From assembly GCF_009936215.1 (NCBI RefSeq), contig NZ_AP019551.1:1326708-1390707 (forward strand): DNA of 64,000 nucleotides. Reading direction: 5' to 3'. This stretch comes from Athalassotoga saccharophila (GTDB lineage Bacteria; Thermotogota; Thermotogae; Mesoaciditogales; Mesoaciditogaceae). The notes under the pieces were generated by a model, which was given only the letters and a program-made list of their open reading frames with translations, had not been told where the DNA came from and did no database searches. A program made the translations under genes and the position numbers. Shown piece after piece: positions 35,185-44,315 of this stretch. Numbering within the stretch: position 1 is the stretch's first letter; every line of letters begins with the position of its first letter.

Positions 35185-35682
35185 ATGGAAGTCATCGAAG
35201 CCATAAAAAAGAGAAGAAGCGTAAGAAAGTACTTGGATAAGCCTATTTCAAAGGAAATACTTTCTGATATAGTCGATTGCGGAAGGCTTGCTCCAAGCGG
35301 AAACAATTCCCAGCCGTGGGAGTTTCTCGTAGTGACAGATAAAAAAGATTTGGAATTTCTCTCAAAAGTCACTACATATGGTAAGTTCATAAAGGATGGA
35401 AATGCTTGCATAATCACTTTTTGTGAAAAAAATAACAGGCATCATCTCGAGGATGGCGCTGCCGCTACCGAAAATATGATCCTTGCAGCCTTTAACTATG
35501 GAATCGGAACATGCTGGATTGCCGGCTATAATCGTACTTATGAACAAGAAATTGTAAGTCATTTCAAAGTTCCCGAAAATTTGAGAATGATATCGATCAT
35601 CTCTTTGGGATATTTTGACTCTCTTCCTCCAATGCCACGAAAAAGGCCTTTGGACGAAGTTTTGCACTGGGAAAGTTTTTGA
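35185..35682 (+). CDS. Nitroreductase family protein
   Basis: FMN-dependent NAD(P)H oxidoreductase family, 165 residues. The N-terminal FMN-binding motif IKKRRSVRKYLDKPIS, the APSGNNSQPWEFLVV segment and AAFNYGIGTCWIAG near residue 110 are typical. The true electron acceptor is not known for most family members. GAGGTGA precedes the ATG. It opens the long plus-strand run of housekeeping genes. Confidence 0.93.
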   Translation: MEVIEAIKKRRSVRKYLDKPISKEILSDIVDCGRLAPSGNNSQPWEFLVVTDKKDLEFLSKVTTYGKFIKDGNACIITFCEKNNRHHLEDGAAATENMILAAFNYGIGTCWIAGYNRTYEQEIVSHFKVPENLRMISIISLGYFDSLPPMPRKRPLDEVLHWESF

Positions 35683-35716
35683 CATCTTTATGGTAAAATA
35701 AAATAGAGGTGGTAGT

Positions 35717-36046
35717 ATGCCATACATAAGAATTGAGACAAACATAGAGACAAAAGAAGATCTTCTGAAGGGGATTTCTTCTCTTGTCTCGAAATCTCTC
35801 GGCAAGCCAGAAAGGTACGTGATGGCAAGCGTTGAGACAAAGTGTATGATCTTCGATGGAAAGACGGATCCGTGCGCTTTTTTAGAACTGAAAAGCATAG
35901 GTTTGCCACATGGAAAGACAGATAAACTTTCGGGAGAACTTTGTGATTTCATTGAGAAAAATACAGGGATAAAGAAGGATAGAATATACATAAACTTCGT
36001 TGATTTTGAAGGTTCAATGTGGGGATGGAATGGTACAACTTTTTAA
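35717..36046 (+). CDS. MIF / tautomerase superfamily protein
   Basis: 109 residues resembling macrophage migration inhibitory factor. The catalytic N-terminal proline follows the start Met (MPYIRIETN), with Lys32-like and the C-terminal YINFVDFEGSMWGWNGTTF segment typical of MIF. Family members show phenylpyruvate tautomerase activity; the bacterial role is unclear. GAGGTGG ribosome site 6 bp upstream; followed 12 bp later by def. Confidence 0.9.
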   Translation: MPYIRIETNIETKEDLLKGISSLVSKSLGKPERYVMASVETKCMIFDGKTDPCAFLELKSIGLPHGKTDKLSGELCDFIEKNTGIKKDRIYINFVDFEGSMWGWNGTTF

Positions 36047-36058
36047 CGAGGTGTTTTG

Positions 36059-36589
36059 ATGTTAAAACTTAGATTTTACGGTGATCCGGTTCTTAGAAAG
36101 ATCGCTAAAGAGGTTTTACCCGGCGATCTTACAGAAGAACTTTTGAAAGAAATGAGCGAAATAATGTACACGCAGGATGGAGTGGGATTGGCCGCTCCAC
36201 AGGTTGGAATTTCAAAAAGATTTTTCATGTACGATATAGGAGAGAAGTTAAATATCGTCGTTAATCCGCAGATAATAGAAAAGTCCCGAGAAATAGAGTC
36301 CGGCCAGGAAGGCTGTCTTAGCATTCCAGAAATCTACGAAGAGGTTCCAAGATCTGTTAAGATAAAGGTCAAATACACAGATCAAAACGGCAACGAATAT
36401 GTAAGAGATCTCGAAGGATACGAAGCGCGAGTATTCCAGCACGAGTTCGATCATCTTAACGGCAAACTTTTCATAGATTATCTTAGCCTTATAAAAAGGA
36501 GAACTCTTAAGCCACAACTTGACGAAATAAAAGAAAAAGGAGAAGAGATACTTAAAAAGAAGGTTCCACAGGAGACAAAGAGTGTTTGA
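36059..36589 (+). CDS. def: Peptide deformylase
   Basis: Removes the formyl group from new polypeptides; 176 residues. The three metal-site motifs are present: GVGLAAPQVG, EGCLSIPE and QHEFDHLNG (Cys and two His bind the metal, Glu is catalytic). ATG 36059 is chosen over TTG 36056. The stop overlaps the fmt start by 8 bp, pairing removal of the formyl group with its addition, as in many bacteria. Confidence 0.97.
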   Translation: MLKLRFYGDPVLRKIAKEVLPGDLTEELLKEMSEIMYTQDGVGLAAPQVGISKRFFMYDIGEKLNIVVNPQIIEKSREIESGQEGCLSIPEIYEEVPRSVKIKVKYTDQNGNEYVRDLEGYEARVFQHEFDHLNGKLFIDYLSLIKRRTLKPQLDEIKEKGEEILKKKVPQETKSV

Positions 36590-37499
36590 AAAAATAGCAT
36601 TTTTTGGATCTTCCGACTTTGCAATACCGATCCTTGAAGCGCTTCTAAAATCATCAAAAGTTGAACTGATCGTAACTCAAATACCACGTCCTGCCGGCAG
36701 AAACAAACGTTTAACTCCCACGCCGGTTTCGTCTTTTGCGCGGAAAAATAATCTGAATTTGGTAGAGATTCAAAATGTAAATGATGAAAATTTTATAAAT
36801 TACCTAAAAGAGATGAAGATCGACGTTGGGATAGTCATTGCCTTTGGTCAGATATTAAAACCCAAGTTGTTGGAAGCCATTCCACAAGGTTTTTTCAACG
36901 TTCATGCTTCTTTACTGCCAAAGTACAGGGGAGCTGCCCCAATTCAAAGAACTCTCTTCGACGGTGCCAATGAGAGTGGGATAACGATCTTCAAAATAGA
37001 CAAAGGACTCGATACCGGCAAGATAGCGATGGCTGAAAGGATAGAGGTAGATCCACTCGACACCTTTGATACTTTAAGCAAAAAACTCGCTCTTCTCGGC
37101 GCAAAGATGATAAGTGATTTTGTTAAACTTCAGAAGGTAGAACTAAGAGATCAGGAAGGTACACCATCTTATGCCCCCAAAATAACGACAGATGAGACCA
37201 TCATAAACTGGAACCTTCCCGCCTTAAAAATCGGAAATCTAATAAGGGCTCTCGATTCAAAGCCAGGCGCAAGGACTACCTTGAATGGAGAGATGGTCAA
37301 ACTCTTTGGCTTTAGCGGAATAATGGACGTTAACGGTAGACCGGGTGAGATAATAAAGATAAATTCGAAGGGTATGATTGGTTGTGGAGATCATTCGATA
37401 ATTCTTTCCCACATTCAATTCCAGTCAAAGAAGGTCATGAGTTTTTCAGAGGCCAAAAATGGTCGTAAAATTGATACTGGCTCTATTTTTGGCACTTAG
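36582..37499 (+). CDS. fmt: Methionyl-tRNA formyltransferase
   Basis: Formylates initiator Met-tRNA using 10-formyl-tetrahydrofolate; 305 residues. The folate site segment HASLLPKYRGAAPIQRTLFDG and the catalytic region GITIFKIDKGLDTGKIA are clear; a C-terminal OB-like domain follows. GTG start, overlapping def. Its last 41 bp overlap the start of the next gene, an unusually long overlap. Confidence 0.97.
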   Translation: MFEKIAFFGSSDFAIPILEALLKSSKVELIVTQIPRPAGRNKRLTPTPVSSFARKNNLNLVEIQNVNDENFINYLKEMKIDVGIVIAFGQILKPKLLEAIPQGFFNVHASLLPKYRGAAPIQRTLFDGANESGITIFKIDKGLDTGKIAMAERIEVDPLDTFDTLSKKLALLGAKMISDFVKLQKVELRDQEGTPSYAPKITTDETIINWNLPALKIGNLIRALDSKPGARTTLNGEMVKLFGFSGIMDVNGRPGEIIKINSKGMIGCGDHSIILSHIQFQSKKVMSFSEAKNGRKIDTGSIFGT

Positions 37500-39000
37500 T
37501 TGTGTGGCCTTGGGAGTAAGAATTCAAGTAAATGGAAATTTAGATTTTTCTTATGGTTTTGGTTACTACACAGGACTTACCTTCAGCCAACAGTTTCAAT
37601 TTCTTGTAAATGGAGAAATAGAGAATGGTCTCTACATTTCTTCATCGATAGGGACAGATACGAAATGGCTCACACTCTATTACGTCCCGTTAGATCTTCA
37701 AATTGGAAATGCAATCCCGTCGATTTACGGAAATAACCTTCCAATCTTTGGCATTAAATCTCCATATTTTTCATTCGGCCAATTAATTGGCAAAACCATG
37801 ATCGTCGATGTAACGGTGTCTCCTGTTAACCCTTCTGTAACATTGACACCGATGGTTTATGGAAGTCTTTCGATTTACCTTAACGGTTATCCTTTGGATC
37901 CATCCCGATATTCCGTCGACTACACAACTGGAACGATTTACTTTCTCGACCTTTCCTTTCCACAAACCTTTACAGTGGAATATCAAAGTGCTTTGGAGAA
38001 TAGCGGTGCATATCTCTTTTTGACAAAGATAGGTTCAACATACGATGGATATTCGATAAACGGGATAGCATCAACGACCTTCTCAACCCCTTCGAATCAA
38101 TTTTTTGCCTCCGTTGAGGCAATTGGAAATGAGAGAATTAGGGCATCATTAAACTTTGATACCATTCCCTCTTTTCAAATCGAATTTGGAAAAAAATTCT
38201 CAAATTCCAACCTCGACCTTCGCTACACTTCAGAAGGCTTTAGATATCCAATGGGCATAGCGCAAAGTCCGGGAATAGGTATGACGCTAAATGGAAAAGA
38301 TCTTTCTTTCTCATTCGATAAAAAATCGATGTCAATTTCAACCTTTTCATCCCTCGTTGATACATCTTTCGAACTTAGCGATCAGGGCTTTGAATTTTAT
38401 ATAAAGCACAAAGATTTTTCCGGAAATATAAGTATCTTTGCTTCGAATGTTACAACTTACGAATCATTTTCGAATGATATCTTTAGCGTGATGATGGGCC
38501 AAAATCTCTCGAATTTTACAAATTGGTCTGTGATCCAGATTTCGACGCCAGTTACCATCCAGGCGAGCGTGAATTCCCGTGGTTTTGGCCTTTCAATTTC
38601 CAAATCAAAAGGGCCTTCGTGCACGAGTGTATATCTGTCCAATTTTCAAAATTCTCTTAGCATGGGGTTCAATTCGACTTTCATGATTTACAATTCGATC
38701 CTCTCTGGTGGCCTTTCACTTTATTCCTCTTCTGCTTCTTCAACGTTGAATGCAAACTTAGAATTTCCGGTGCTGTCCGGCACGGCCGGTATAAATTTAA
38801 CAACCTCTCCGTCTATAGGTTTTTCTTTCTCAAACAACTTGTTAGAATTCAATGGCCAAATTTCGAATGGTGGATGGAGTACCGGTACATCGTTGTTTTG
38901 GAATTTTGGATCTTTAACTTTAAACGGTAACTTACAATTGCAAAATCTTTGTGATAAAATTGGCGGTGCAATTTCTTTGAATGTGAGTGGTACGTTATGA
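37459..39000 (+). CDS. Probable outer-envelope beta-barrel protein
   Basis: 513 residues, no named family recognised. Signal peptide MVVKLILALFLALSCVALG, then a mature region almost wholly of alternating polar/hydrophobic strands rich in Ser, Asn, Phe, Tyr and Gly (for example LDFSYGFGYYTGLTFSQQFQF, YLNGYPLDPSRYSVDYTTGTIYF, SLSMGFNSTFMIYNSILSGGLSLY). The strand pattern, aromatic content and final LSLNVSGTL-type strand suggest an outer-membrane (toga) barrel. Residues about 120-180 look like a separate beta-sandwich. It lies between fmt and an rRNA/tRNA methyltransferase gene, overlapping both. Confidence 0.7.
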   Translation: MVVKLILALFLALSCVALGVRIQVNGNLDFSYGFGYYTGLTFSQQFQFLVNGEIENGLYISSSIGTDTKWLTLYYVPLDLQIGNAIPSIYGNNLPIFGIKSPYFSFGQLIGKTMIVDVTVSPVNPSVTLTPMVYGSLSIYLNGYPLDPSRYSVDYTTGTIYFLDLSFPQTFTVEYQSALENSGAYLFLTKIGSTYDGYSINGIASTTFSTPSNQFFASVEAIGNERIRASLNFDTIPSFQIEFGKKFSNSNLDLRYTSEGFRYPMGIAQSPGIGMTLNGKDLSFSFDKKSMSISTFSSLVDTSFELSDQGFEFYIKHKDFSGNISIFASNVTTYESFSNDIFSVMMGQNLSNFTNWSVIQISTPVTIQASVNSRGFGLSISKSKGPSCTSVYLSNFQNSLSMGFNSTFMIYNSILSGGLSLYSSSASSTLNANLEFPVLSGTAGINLTTSPSIGFSFSNNLLEFNGQISNGGWSTGTSLFWNFGSLTLNGNLQLQNLCDKIGGAISLNVSGTL

Positions 39001-40193
39001 TAGTTGAGAAGATCGTTGCCGGTGGATATGGTCTTTCTCGAAAGGACGGAAAGGTTTATTTCATACGCAATGCCTACCCCGGCGAGGATGTGGACATTAG
39101 GATTGAAAAAGATCAAAAAGACTTTGTAATTGCCTCCGTCGAAAGGATCAATTCACAATCACCTTACAGGCGAAAAGCTATCTGTGAATATTTCGGTACC
39201 TGTGGTGGATGTGAATGGATGGATCTCGACTACAGGGCCCAGTTACAATACAAAAAAGAGATCTTTTTAGATCAGATGAAGCATGCCGGTATAGATATAT
39301 CTCCATCAAAGATAATTCCCACTTCGGAATACAATTACAGAAACAAAGTTGAATTCGTCGTTGTAAATGGGCAGGCTGGATTTTTTGGAAGAAATTCTCA
39401 TCGATTTGTAGAGATAGAGAAATGCCATATCATTTCTGAAAATTTGAACACTTTAAGGCGTGAAATAAAAGATTTAAGAGGTTTTTCTCACCTTGTTTTA
39501 AGAGATGGTATTGAAAAAAAGATGGCCATCTTTGTTTCGACAAAGATGAGAGAAATTCCAAATTCAAGCGCTGACGAGGTAGTCTCTTTGATTTCAGATT
39601 CAAAGATAGTGCTTTCCGGTCGTCAAAGGACTTTGAAGGGCAGGGGATACCTCGAGATTAAAATAAACGATATCGTCTATAGAATTCCTCCAAAATCTTT
39701 CTTTCAAGTAAATTACGAGGGCGCAAAGATTTTGGCCGATCAGGTCGTAGAATACGCGCAAGACGGTAAAAAACTTGCCGATCTTTACTGTGGTGTTGGT
39801 TTTTTTTCACTCCAACTTGCAAAGAAGTTCGAACATATCACAGGGATTGAAAGTTCTCCCTCATCGATCATAGAGGCAAGAAAGAATGCGATAATAAATG
39901 AAATAAAAAATCTTGATTTTAAGGTTGGAAGAACTGCAGACTTTAACCTAAAAGGATATTCTACCGTTGTGATGGATCCCCCGAGAAGCGGGATAGATAG
40001 AGGAACAATGCAAAATATTCTTAACGCAAAGCCGGAGAGATTGGTATACGTTTCGTGCGATGTTTCTACTTTCTCAAGAGATGCTCGCATATTAGTACAA
40101 AAATTGTATAATATAAAAGATGCGGTGATAGTTGATATGTTTCCGCAAACACATCATTTTGAGATCGTTTCTCTTTTTGAAAGGGTGATTTAG
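38997..40193 (+). CDS. RlmD/TrmA-family RNA (uracil-5-)-methyltransferase
   Basis: 398 residues. N-terminal TRAM-like segment (EKIVAGGYGLSRKDGKVYFIRNAYPGE), iron-sulfur cysteines in CEYFGTCGGCEW plus a later Cys in EKCHIIS, SAM-binding LADLYCGVGFFSLQLAK, VMDPPRSGIDRG, and the catalytic Cys in YVSCDVSTFSRD. It methylates U-5 in 23S rRNA or tRNA; which one cannot be decided, though the 4Fe-4S motif favours the RlmD/RlmCD side. ATGA overlap with the beta-barrel gene. Confidence 0.93.
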   Translation: MIVEKIVAGGYGLSRKDGKVYFIRNAYPGEDVDIRIEKDQKDFVIASVERINSQSPYRRKAICEYFGTCGGCEWMDLDYRAQLQYKKEIFLDQMKHAGIDISPSKIIPTSEYNYRNKVEFVVVNGQAGFFGRNSHRFVEIEKCHIISENLNTLRREIKDLRGFSHLVLRDGIEKKMAIFVSTKMREIPNSSADEVVSLISDSKIVLSGRQRTLKGRGYLEIKINDIVYRIPPKSFFQVNYEGAKILADQVVEYAQDGKKLADLYCGVGFFSLQLAKKFEHITGIESSPSSIIEARKNAIINEIKNLDFKVGRTADFNLKGYSTVVMDPPRSGIDRGTMQNILNAKPERLVYVSCDVSTFSRDARILVQKLYNIKDAVIVDMFPQTHHFEIVSLFERVI

Positions 40194-40640
40194 ATGTTGA
40201 AAGTTGGAGAAATGGCACCGGATTTTTGCCTTCCAGATCAAGATGGAAAAGAAGTATGCCTTAAAGATTTCAGAGGCAGATGGGTGGTGCTTTACTTTTA
40301 TCCCAAAGATAACACCCCGGGATGCACGGCCGAGGCGATTTCATTCACGGAACACCTCGATGAGATATCAAAACTCAACGCCGAAGTTATCGGAATAAGT
40401 GCCGATACAGTTCAAAGCCATAAAAAATTCGAGGAAAAAAGACAGTTAAAGATAAGACTGCTTAGCGATACCGAAAGAAAGGTTATAGCGATGTACGGTG
40501 CTCAAGGAACTCTTGGGACCGTAAGAAGCACTTTTTTGATAGATCCGACCGGGAAAATAGATCATGTATGGCCAAAGGTAAGCGTAAAAGGACATACCCA
40601 CGATGTTAAGTCCGTTCTCGAATTGAAGGTGAAAATGTGA
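40194..40640 (+). CDS. bcp: Thiol peroxidase Bcp (AhpC/PrxQ-type peroxiredoxin)
   Basis: Thiol-dependent peroxidase of the PrxQ/Bcp group, 148 residues. Motifs: [36 protein letters not shown] with the peroxidatic Cys near residue 46 (the PGCTxEA form). The usual resolving Cys five residues on is replaced (CTAEAIS), so it is probably a 1-Cys type or uses another thiol. The final [11 protein letters not shown] region is family typical. GTGA overlap with the next gene. Confidence 0.94.
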   Translation: MLKVGEMAPDFCLPDQDGKEVCLKDFRGRWVVLYFYPKDNTPGCTAEAISFTEHLDEISKLNAEVIGISADTVQSHKKFEEKRQLKIRLLSDTERKVIAMYGAQGTLGTVRSTFLIDPTGKIDHVWPKVSVKGHTHDVKSVLELKVKM

Positions 40641-41095
40641 ACTTTGACAAATCAAAATTCAACAAGATGAAAGAAGAACTTTCAAAATCGTGTAAGAACG
40701 GAGACTTGCTTTGCATCTGTAAATATCTTTATGATAACGTTCCATATTACAACTGGGTGGGTTTTTATCTTGTTGATGGCGATAGAATGTTGAAACTCGG
40801 TCCTTACGTTGGTGAGCCAACGATACACACGCGAATCGCTTTTGGAGATGGCATATGTGGTCAGGCTGCCGAGACAATGAAAAACTTCGTCGTTCAGGAC
40901 GTTTCAAAGGAAAAAAATTACCTTTCTTGCAGTCCTTCCGTTAAAAGCGAAATAGTAATTCCTTTGATCAAAAATGGAAAGGTAATCGGCGAACTCGACA
41001 TAGACAGTCATTATCTTTCTCCATTTGACAAAAGAGATGAAGAGTTTCTTGGATGGATATGTAACAATTTTGTAAAAGAGGTGGATGTGAATTGA
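40637..41095 (+). CDS. GAF-domain protein, free methionine-(R)-sulfoxide reductase type
   Basis: 152 residues, a single GAF domain. Segments [12 protein letters not shown] and [32 protein letters not shown] match the fRMsr (MsrC) group, including the two cysteines in GICG and LSCS that correspond to its catalytic pair. It would reduce free methionine sulfoxide with thioredoxin. GTG start overlaps the bcp stop; position next to a peroxiredoxin and before mtnA fits oxidative and methionine metabolism. Confidence 0.85.
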   Translation: MNFDKSKFNKMKEELSKSCKNGDLLCICKYLYDNVPYYNWVGFYLVDGDRMLKLGPYVGEPTIHTRIAFGDGICGQAAETMKNFVVQDVSKEKNYLSCSPSVKSEIVIPLIKNGKVIGELDIDSHYLSPFDKRDEEFLGWICNNFVKEVDVN

Positions 41096-42126
41096 TCTCT
41101 ACGTTGACGATGAAATGGGATGGCAGATCGATTTCGCTTATAGACCAGCGAAAGTTGCCGCAGGTAGAAGAATATGTAAAATGTGAAAGTTCAGATTGCG
41201 TAGCCTTAGCAATAAAGGATATGGTTGTGCGCGGTGCTCCCGCCATAGGTGCGACGGCCGCATTTGGATATGTCATAGGGGCAATCGAAAACAAAGACGA
41301 TCTTTGCGTGGAAAAGATGAACAAAATAAAAGAAAAACTCGCCAAAACACGTCCCACAGCCGTTAACCTTTTCTGGGCTCTCGAAAGAATGCATTCAAAA
41401 TTTTTGTCCCTGAAGGGAGATCCTGACTACGTTATAAGATCACTTAACGATGAGGCCGAAAGAATAGCAAATGAAGATATCGCCGTTAACAAAAAAATGG
41501 GTGAATACGGCCAAAGTCTTTTGCCATCAAATGCGACTGTGATAACTCACTGTAATGCCGGCGCACTCGCAACGGTCGATTACGGAACGGCGATAGGCAT
41601 GATCCATGCCGCACTTGATCATGGAAAGGTTATAAGTGCTTACGTTGACGAGACAAGACCATATCTCCAAGGATCTCGATTAACGGCATGGGAATTAATG
41701 AAATTGGGTGTCAAAACAACACTTATATGTGATAATATGGCCGGATGGGTTATGAAAACAAAAAAGGTAGATGCCGTAATAGTTGGTGCCGATAGAATAG
41801 CGTCAAATGGAGACGTTGCAAACAAAATAGGTACTTATTCTCTTGCCCTGCTTGCCAAAAGACACAACGTTAAGTTTTACGTTGTGGCGCCGATTTCAAC
41901 GATAGATTTGAATATAAAAAGCGGGAGTGAGATTCCAATAGAAGAAAGATCTCACGATGAAGTAACATCGATAAAGGGAATAAGAATTGCTCCAGATGGA
42001 GTGGGCGTGTACAATCCGGCCTTTGACGTTACAGACGCGTCTCTTGTCGATGCGATCGTAACTGAAAGAGGCGTTATATTTCCACCGTACGATGGTAAGA
42101 TAGAAAAGGTAGTGAGGGGTGGTTAA
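41092..42126 (+). CDS. mtnA: S-methyl-5-thioribose-1-phosphate isomerase
   Basis: Methionine-salvage isomerase (aldose-ketose), 344 residues, eIF2B-alpha-like fold. Family segments: VVRGAPAIGATAAFG, THCNAGALATVDYGTA with the catalytic Cys, VDETRPYLQGSRLTAWEL, and VGADRIASNGDVANKIGTYSLA with the catalytic Asp. TTG start overlapping the GAF gene (TTGA). No other salvage genes are adjacent. Ribose-1,5-bisphosphate isomerase is a relative but the motif set favours MtnA. Confidence 0.95.
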   Translation: MISTLTMKWDGRSISLIDQRKLPQVEEYVKCESSDCVALAIKDMVVRGAPAIGATAAFGYVIGAIENKDDLCVEKMNKIKEKLAKTRPTAVNLFWALERMHSKFLSLKGDPDYVIRSLNDEAERIANEDIAVNKKMGEYGQSLLPSNATVITHCNAGALATVDYGTAIGMIHAALDHGKVISAYVDETRPYLQGSRLTAWELMKLGVKTTLICDNMAGWVMKTKKVDAVIVGADRIASNGDVANKIGTYSLALLAKRHNVKFYVVAPISTIDLNIKSGSEIPIEERSHDEVTSIKGIRIAPDGVGVYNPAFDVTDASLVDAIVTERGVIFPPYDGKIEKVVRGG

Positions 42127-42555
42127 TTGAGGATAAATCCAGCGGATGAAGGAGCCCAGCCTGTAGAACCAAAAAGATCGAAAGATGTCAAAAGGGTAAA
42201 AAACGGAAGTTTTGGATATTTTCTCGAGGAAGAAGAAGAAAAAGACCTTAACATGATAGTGGAAGAAATAATAGAGAGCGGGAATGCCCTTTCAAGATCT
42301 CCGACCGAAGAAAATATGAACACCTATAAAAAGAAGATAAGGGCATTTTTGACAGTCATAAAAAATCATCTCTACAAATTTTCGGAGGTCAAAAATTTCG
42401 AGGACAAAAAAACAAGATTCTATTTTATAGTGGACGAGATAGACAAAAAACTCGAAGAACTTTCCAAAAAGATCATGGAATCGGAGAAATCGACCATTTA
42501 TTTTGCTTCCAAAATAGGAGAGATAAATGGCCTTATAATGGATCTTTACAGATGA
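42127..42555 (+). CDS. YaaR-like DUF327 protein
   Basis: 142 residues, mostly helical and highly charged. It resembles the YaaR/DUF327 family, which in Bacillus lies in the same gene set as holB and ricT (yaaR-holB-ricT), the order found here. Function is unknown in the family. TTG start immediately after the mtnA stop; overlaps holB by 4 bp. Confidence 0.75.
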   Translation: MRINPADEGAQPVEPKRSKDVKRVKNGSFGYFLEEEEEKDLNMIVEEIIESGNALSRSPTEENMNTYKKKIRAFLTVIKNHLYKFSEVKNFEDKKTRFYFIVDEIDKKLEELSKKIMESEKSTIYFASKIGEINGLIMDLYR

Positions 42556-43481
42556 AAAGCGTGGATGAATTCGTCAAAAATCTTTCGACTTTTTTTACGA
42601 GGGATTCTGTACCGCGATTTCTAATAAAGGTAGAAAATGATCTCCACAGGCGGGAGGTAATTTCGTCTTTGTTTAAGGTCGTTGAAAAATCCAATCCTTA
42701 TTACGACACATTTGAAGTAGAGAAGGCAGAATATATAAGCATAGACACGGTAAGAAAGATAAAATCATTTCTTTCTTATCCTCCATCAAATGCAATGAGA
42801 AAATACGTGATAATCGATGAGATGTCGCTTTTAACACCAGAAGCCTCTTCGGCATTGTTGAAGATCGTCGAAGAGCCTCCCGATTATGCGGTTTTCCTTG
42901 CATTTTCATCCAACATCGATTCGATCTTTTCAACCTTAAAAAGCAGGTTCTTTGTCTTCGTCGGATCTTCATGGGTGGATGAGTTTGTTGAATCATTGAA
43001 CCTGCAGGATGCACGGGAAGTAGATCTTCTAAAGAGCAATCCTGAACTCGTCGATCTCTACAAAAGAATGCCTGAAGAGATAGAAAGCATAATATCTTTG
43101 ATGGAAAGCGATCCGATGGATTTTGAAACTTTCAAAGAAAAGTTTGCGCTGTCTGCTGATTTTGAGCATGTACTTTTGCTTGTGAATTTTAAAAACATTA
43201 ACGGATATTTCGATCGTCTGAACGATTTTCTTTCTAAAGATGATTCACTTTCTTTGCTTTTTGATGCGGCTTTAATTTTATCTGAGGATCTTATCATCTT
43301 TCACAAAACGAGTTCATGGAGAAATTTAAACAGAAAGTCATACATCACCAATTACGTAAAGATGAAGGCACCGTCCAAAGAATTCGTTGAGAGACTTTCG
43401 AAAATAAAAAGGGAAAATGTGAACATGGACGTGAAGATTTTCTGGCTTTTATTGAATTTTTCTATCTTAAAGAAGGTATAG
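42552..43481 (+). CDS. holB: DNA polymerase III delta' subunit-like protein
   Basis: 309 residues, clamp-loader AAA+ fold. YVIIDEMSLLTPEASSALLKIVEEPPDYAVFLAFS is the Walker B/sensor region typical of delta' (DEMxxLTxxAxNALLKxLEEPP). No Walker A P-loop is present near the N-terminus, as expected for a non-ATP-binding delta' although here the N-terminus is also reduced. The C-terminal half is helical. Location between yaaR and ricT supports the call. Confidence 0.85.
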   Translation: MKSVDEFVKNLSTFFTRDSVPRFLIKVENDLHRREVISSLFKVVEKSNPYYDTFEVEKAEYISIDTVRKIKSFLSYPPSNAMRKYVIIDEMSLLTPEASSALLKIVEEPPDYAVFLAFSSNIDSIFSTLKSRFFVFVGSSWVDEFVESLNLQDAREVDLLKSNPELVDLYKRMPEEIESIISLMESDPMDFETFKEKFALSADFEHVLLLVNFKNINGYFDRLNDFLSKDDSLSLLFDAALILSEDLIIFHKTSSWRNLNRKSYITNYVKMKAPSKEFVERLSKIKRENVNMDVKIFWLLLNFSILKKV

Positions 43482-43484
43482 ATC

Positions 43485-44315
43485 ATGGTATATGGAGTAA
43501 CCTTTGAGAAACTTGGACAGATTTACCATTTAGAATTCGATGGAGAAATAAAGATAAATCAAAAAGTTGTCGCAGAAAGTGACTTTGGAATAGAGATAGG
43601 GAATGTCGTAAAGATTTTCAAAGAAGAGACTGCCGAAAAGAAGATTTTGAGAATAGCAACTTACGAAGATATAGAAAATGATCTTGCAAATCAAAAAGAT
43701 GCAAAGGCAGCTTTTGAAATAGGCAAAGAAAAAGTTGTCGAGCATGCGCTTCCGATGAAGATGCTTTACGCAAGGTACACTCTCGACAAAACCAAATTAA
43801 TTTACTTTTTCTCTGCCGATGGGAGGATAGATTTCAGAGCGCTTGTCAAAGATCTCGCCGCAACTTTTAAAACGAGAATAGAATTAAGACAGATAGGCGT
43901 TAGAGATGTTGCCAAGATCGTTGGTGGAATAGGAATGTGTGGAATGCAGACGTGCTGTTCGAGATTCGAAAGAGATTTCAAAAGTATCACCTTAAAATAC
44001 GCAAAAACCCAACAACTTTTGATAAATCCATCAAAAATTTCTGGAGTGTGTGGAAGATTGCTTTGCTGTTTGGCCTATGAGAATGACAATTACCTCGAGA
44101 TCTTGAAGGGAATTCCGGACACGGGAGATACGGCCAAATTCGGAGATAAGATATATACCGTCTCCGAGGTTAACATTTTCTCCAAGACGATAAAGTTGAG
44201 GAACAACGAAGAAGAATTGAAAATGACATTTGATGACTTTTTAAATGGAAAGGGTGAAAAAATTTGCGATTTGAAACCACCGGAAGAGACGGAACTGCAC
44301 GATCTGGAAAACTGA
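43485..44315 (+). CDS. ricT: PSP1/RicT (YaaT) family protein
   Basis: 276 residues with the PSP1 C-terminal domain. The cysteine-rich core IGVRDVAKIVGGIGMCGMQTCCSRF ... SGVCGRLLCCLAYENDNY is diagnostic; in Bacillus RicT joins RicA and RicF in an iron-sulfur complex that aids RNA processing by RNase Y. RicA and RicF are not found in the window. The last 52 bp overlap the tgt start. Confidence 0.93.
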   Translation: MVYGVTFEKLGQIYHLEFDGEIKINQKVVAESDFGIEIGNVVKIFKEETAEKKILRIATYEDIENDLANQKDAKAAFEIGKEKVVEHALPMKMLYARYTLDKTKLIYFFSADGRIDFRALVKDLAATFKTRIELRQIGVRDVAKIVGGIGMCGMQTCCSRFERDFKSITLKYAKTQQLLINPSKISGVCGRLLCCLAYENDNYLEILKGIPDTGDTAKFGDKIYTVSEVNIFSKTIKLRNNEEELKMTFDDFLNGKGEKICDLKPPEETELHDLEN

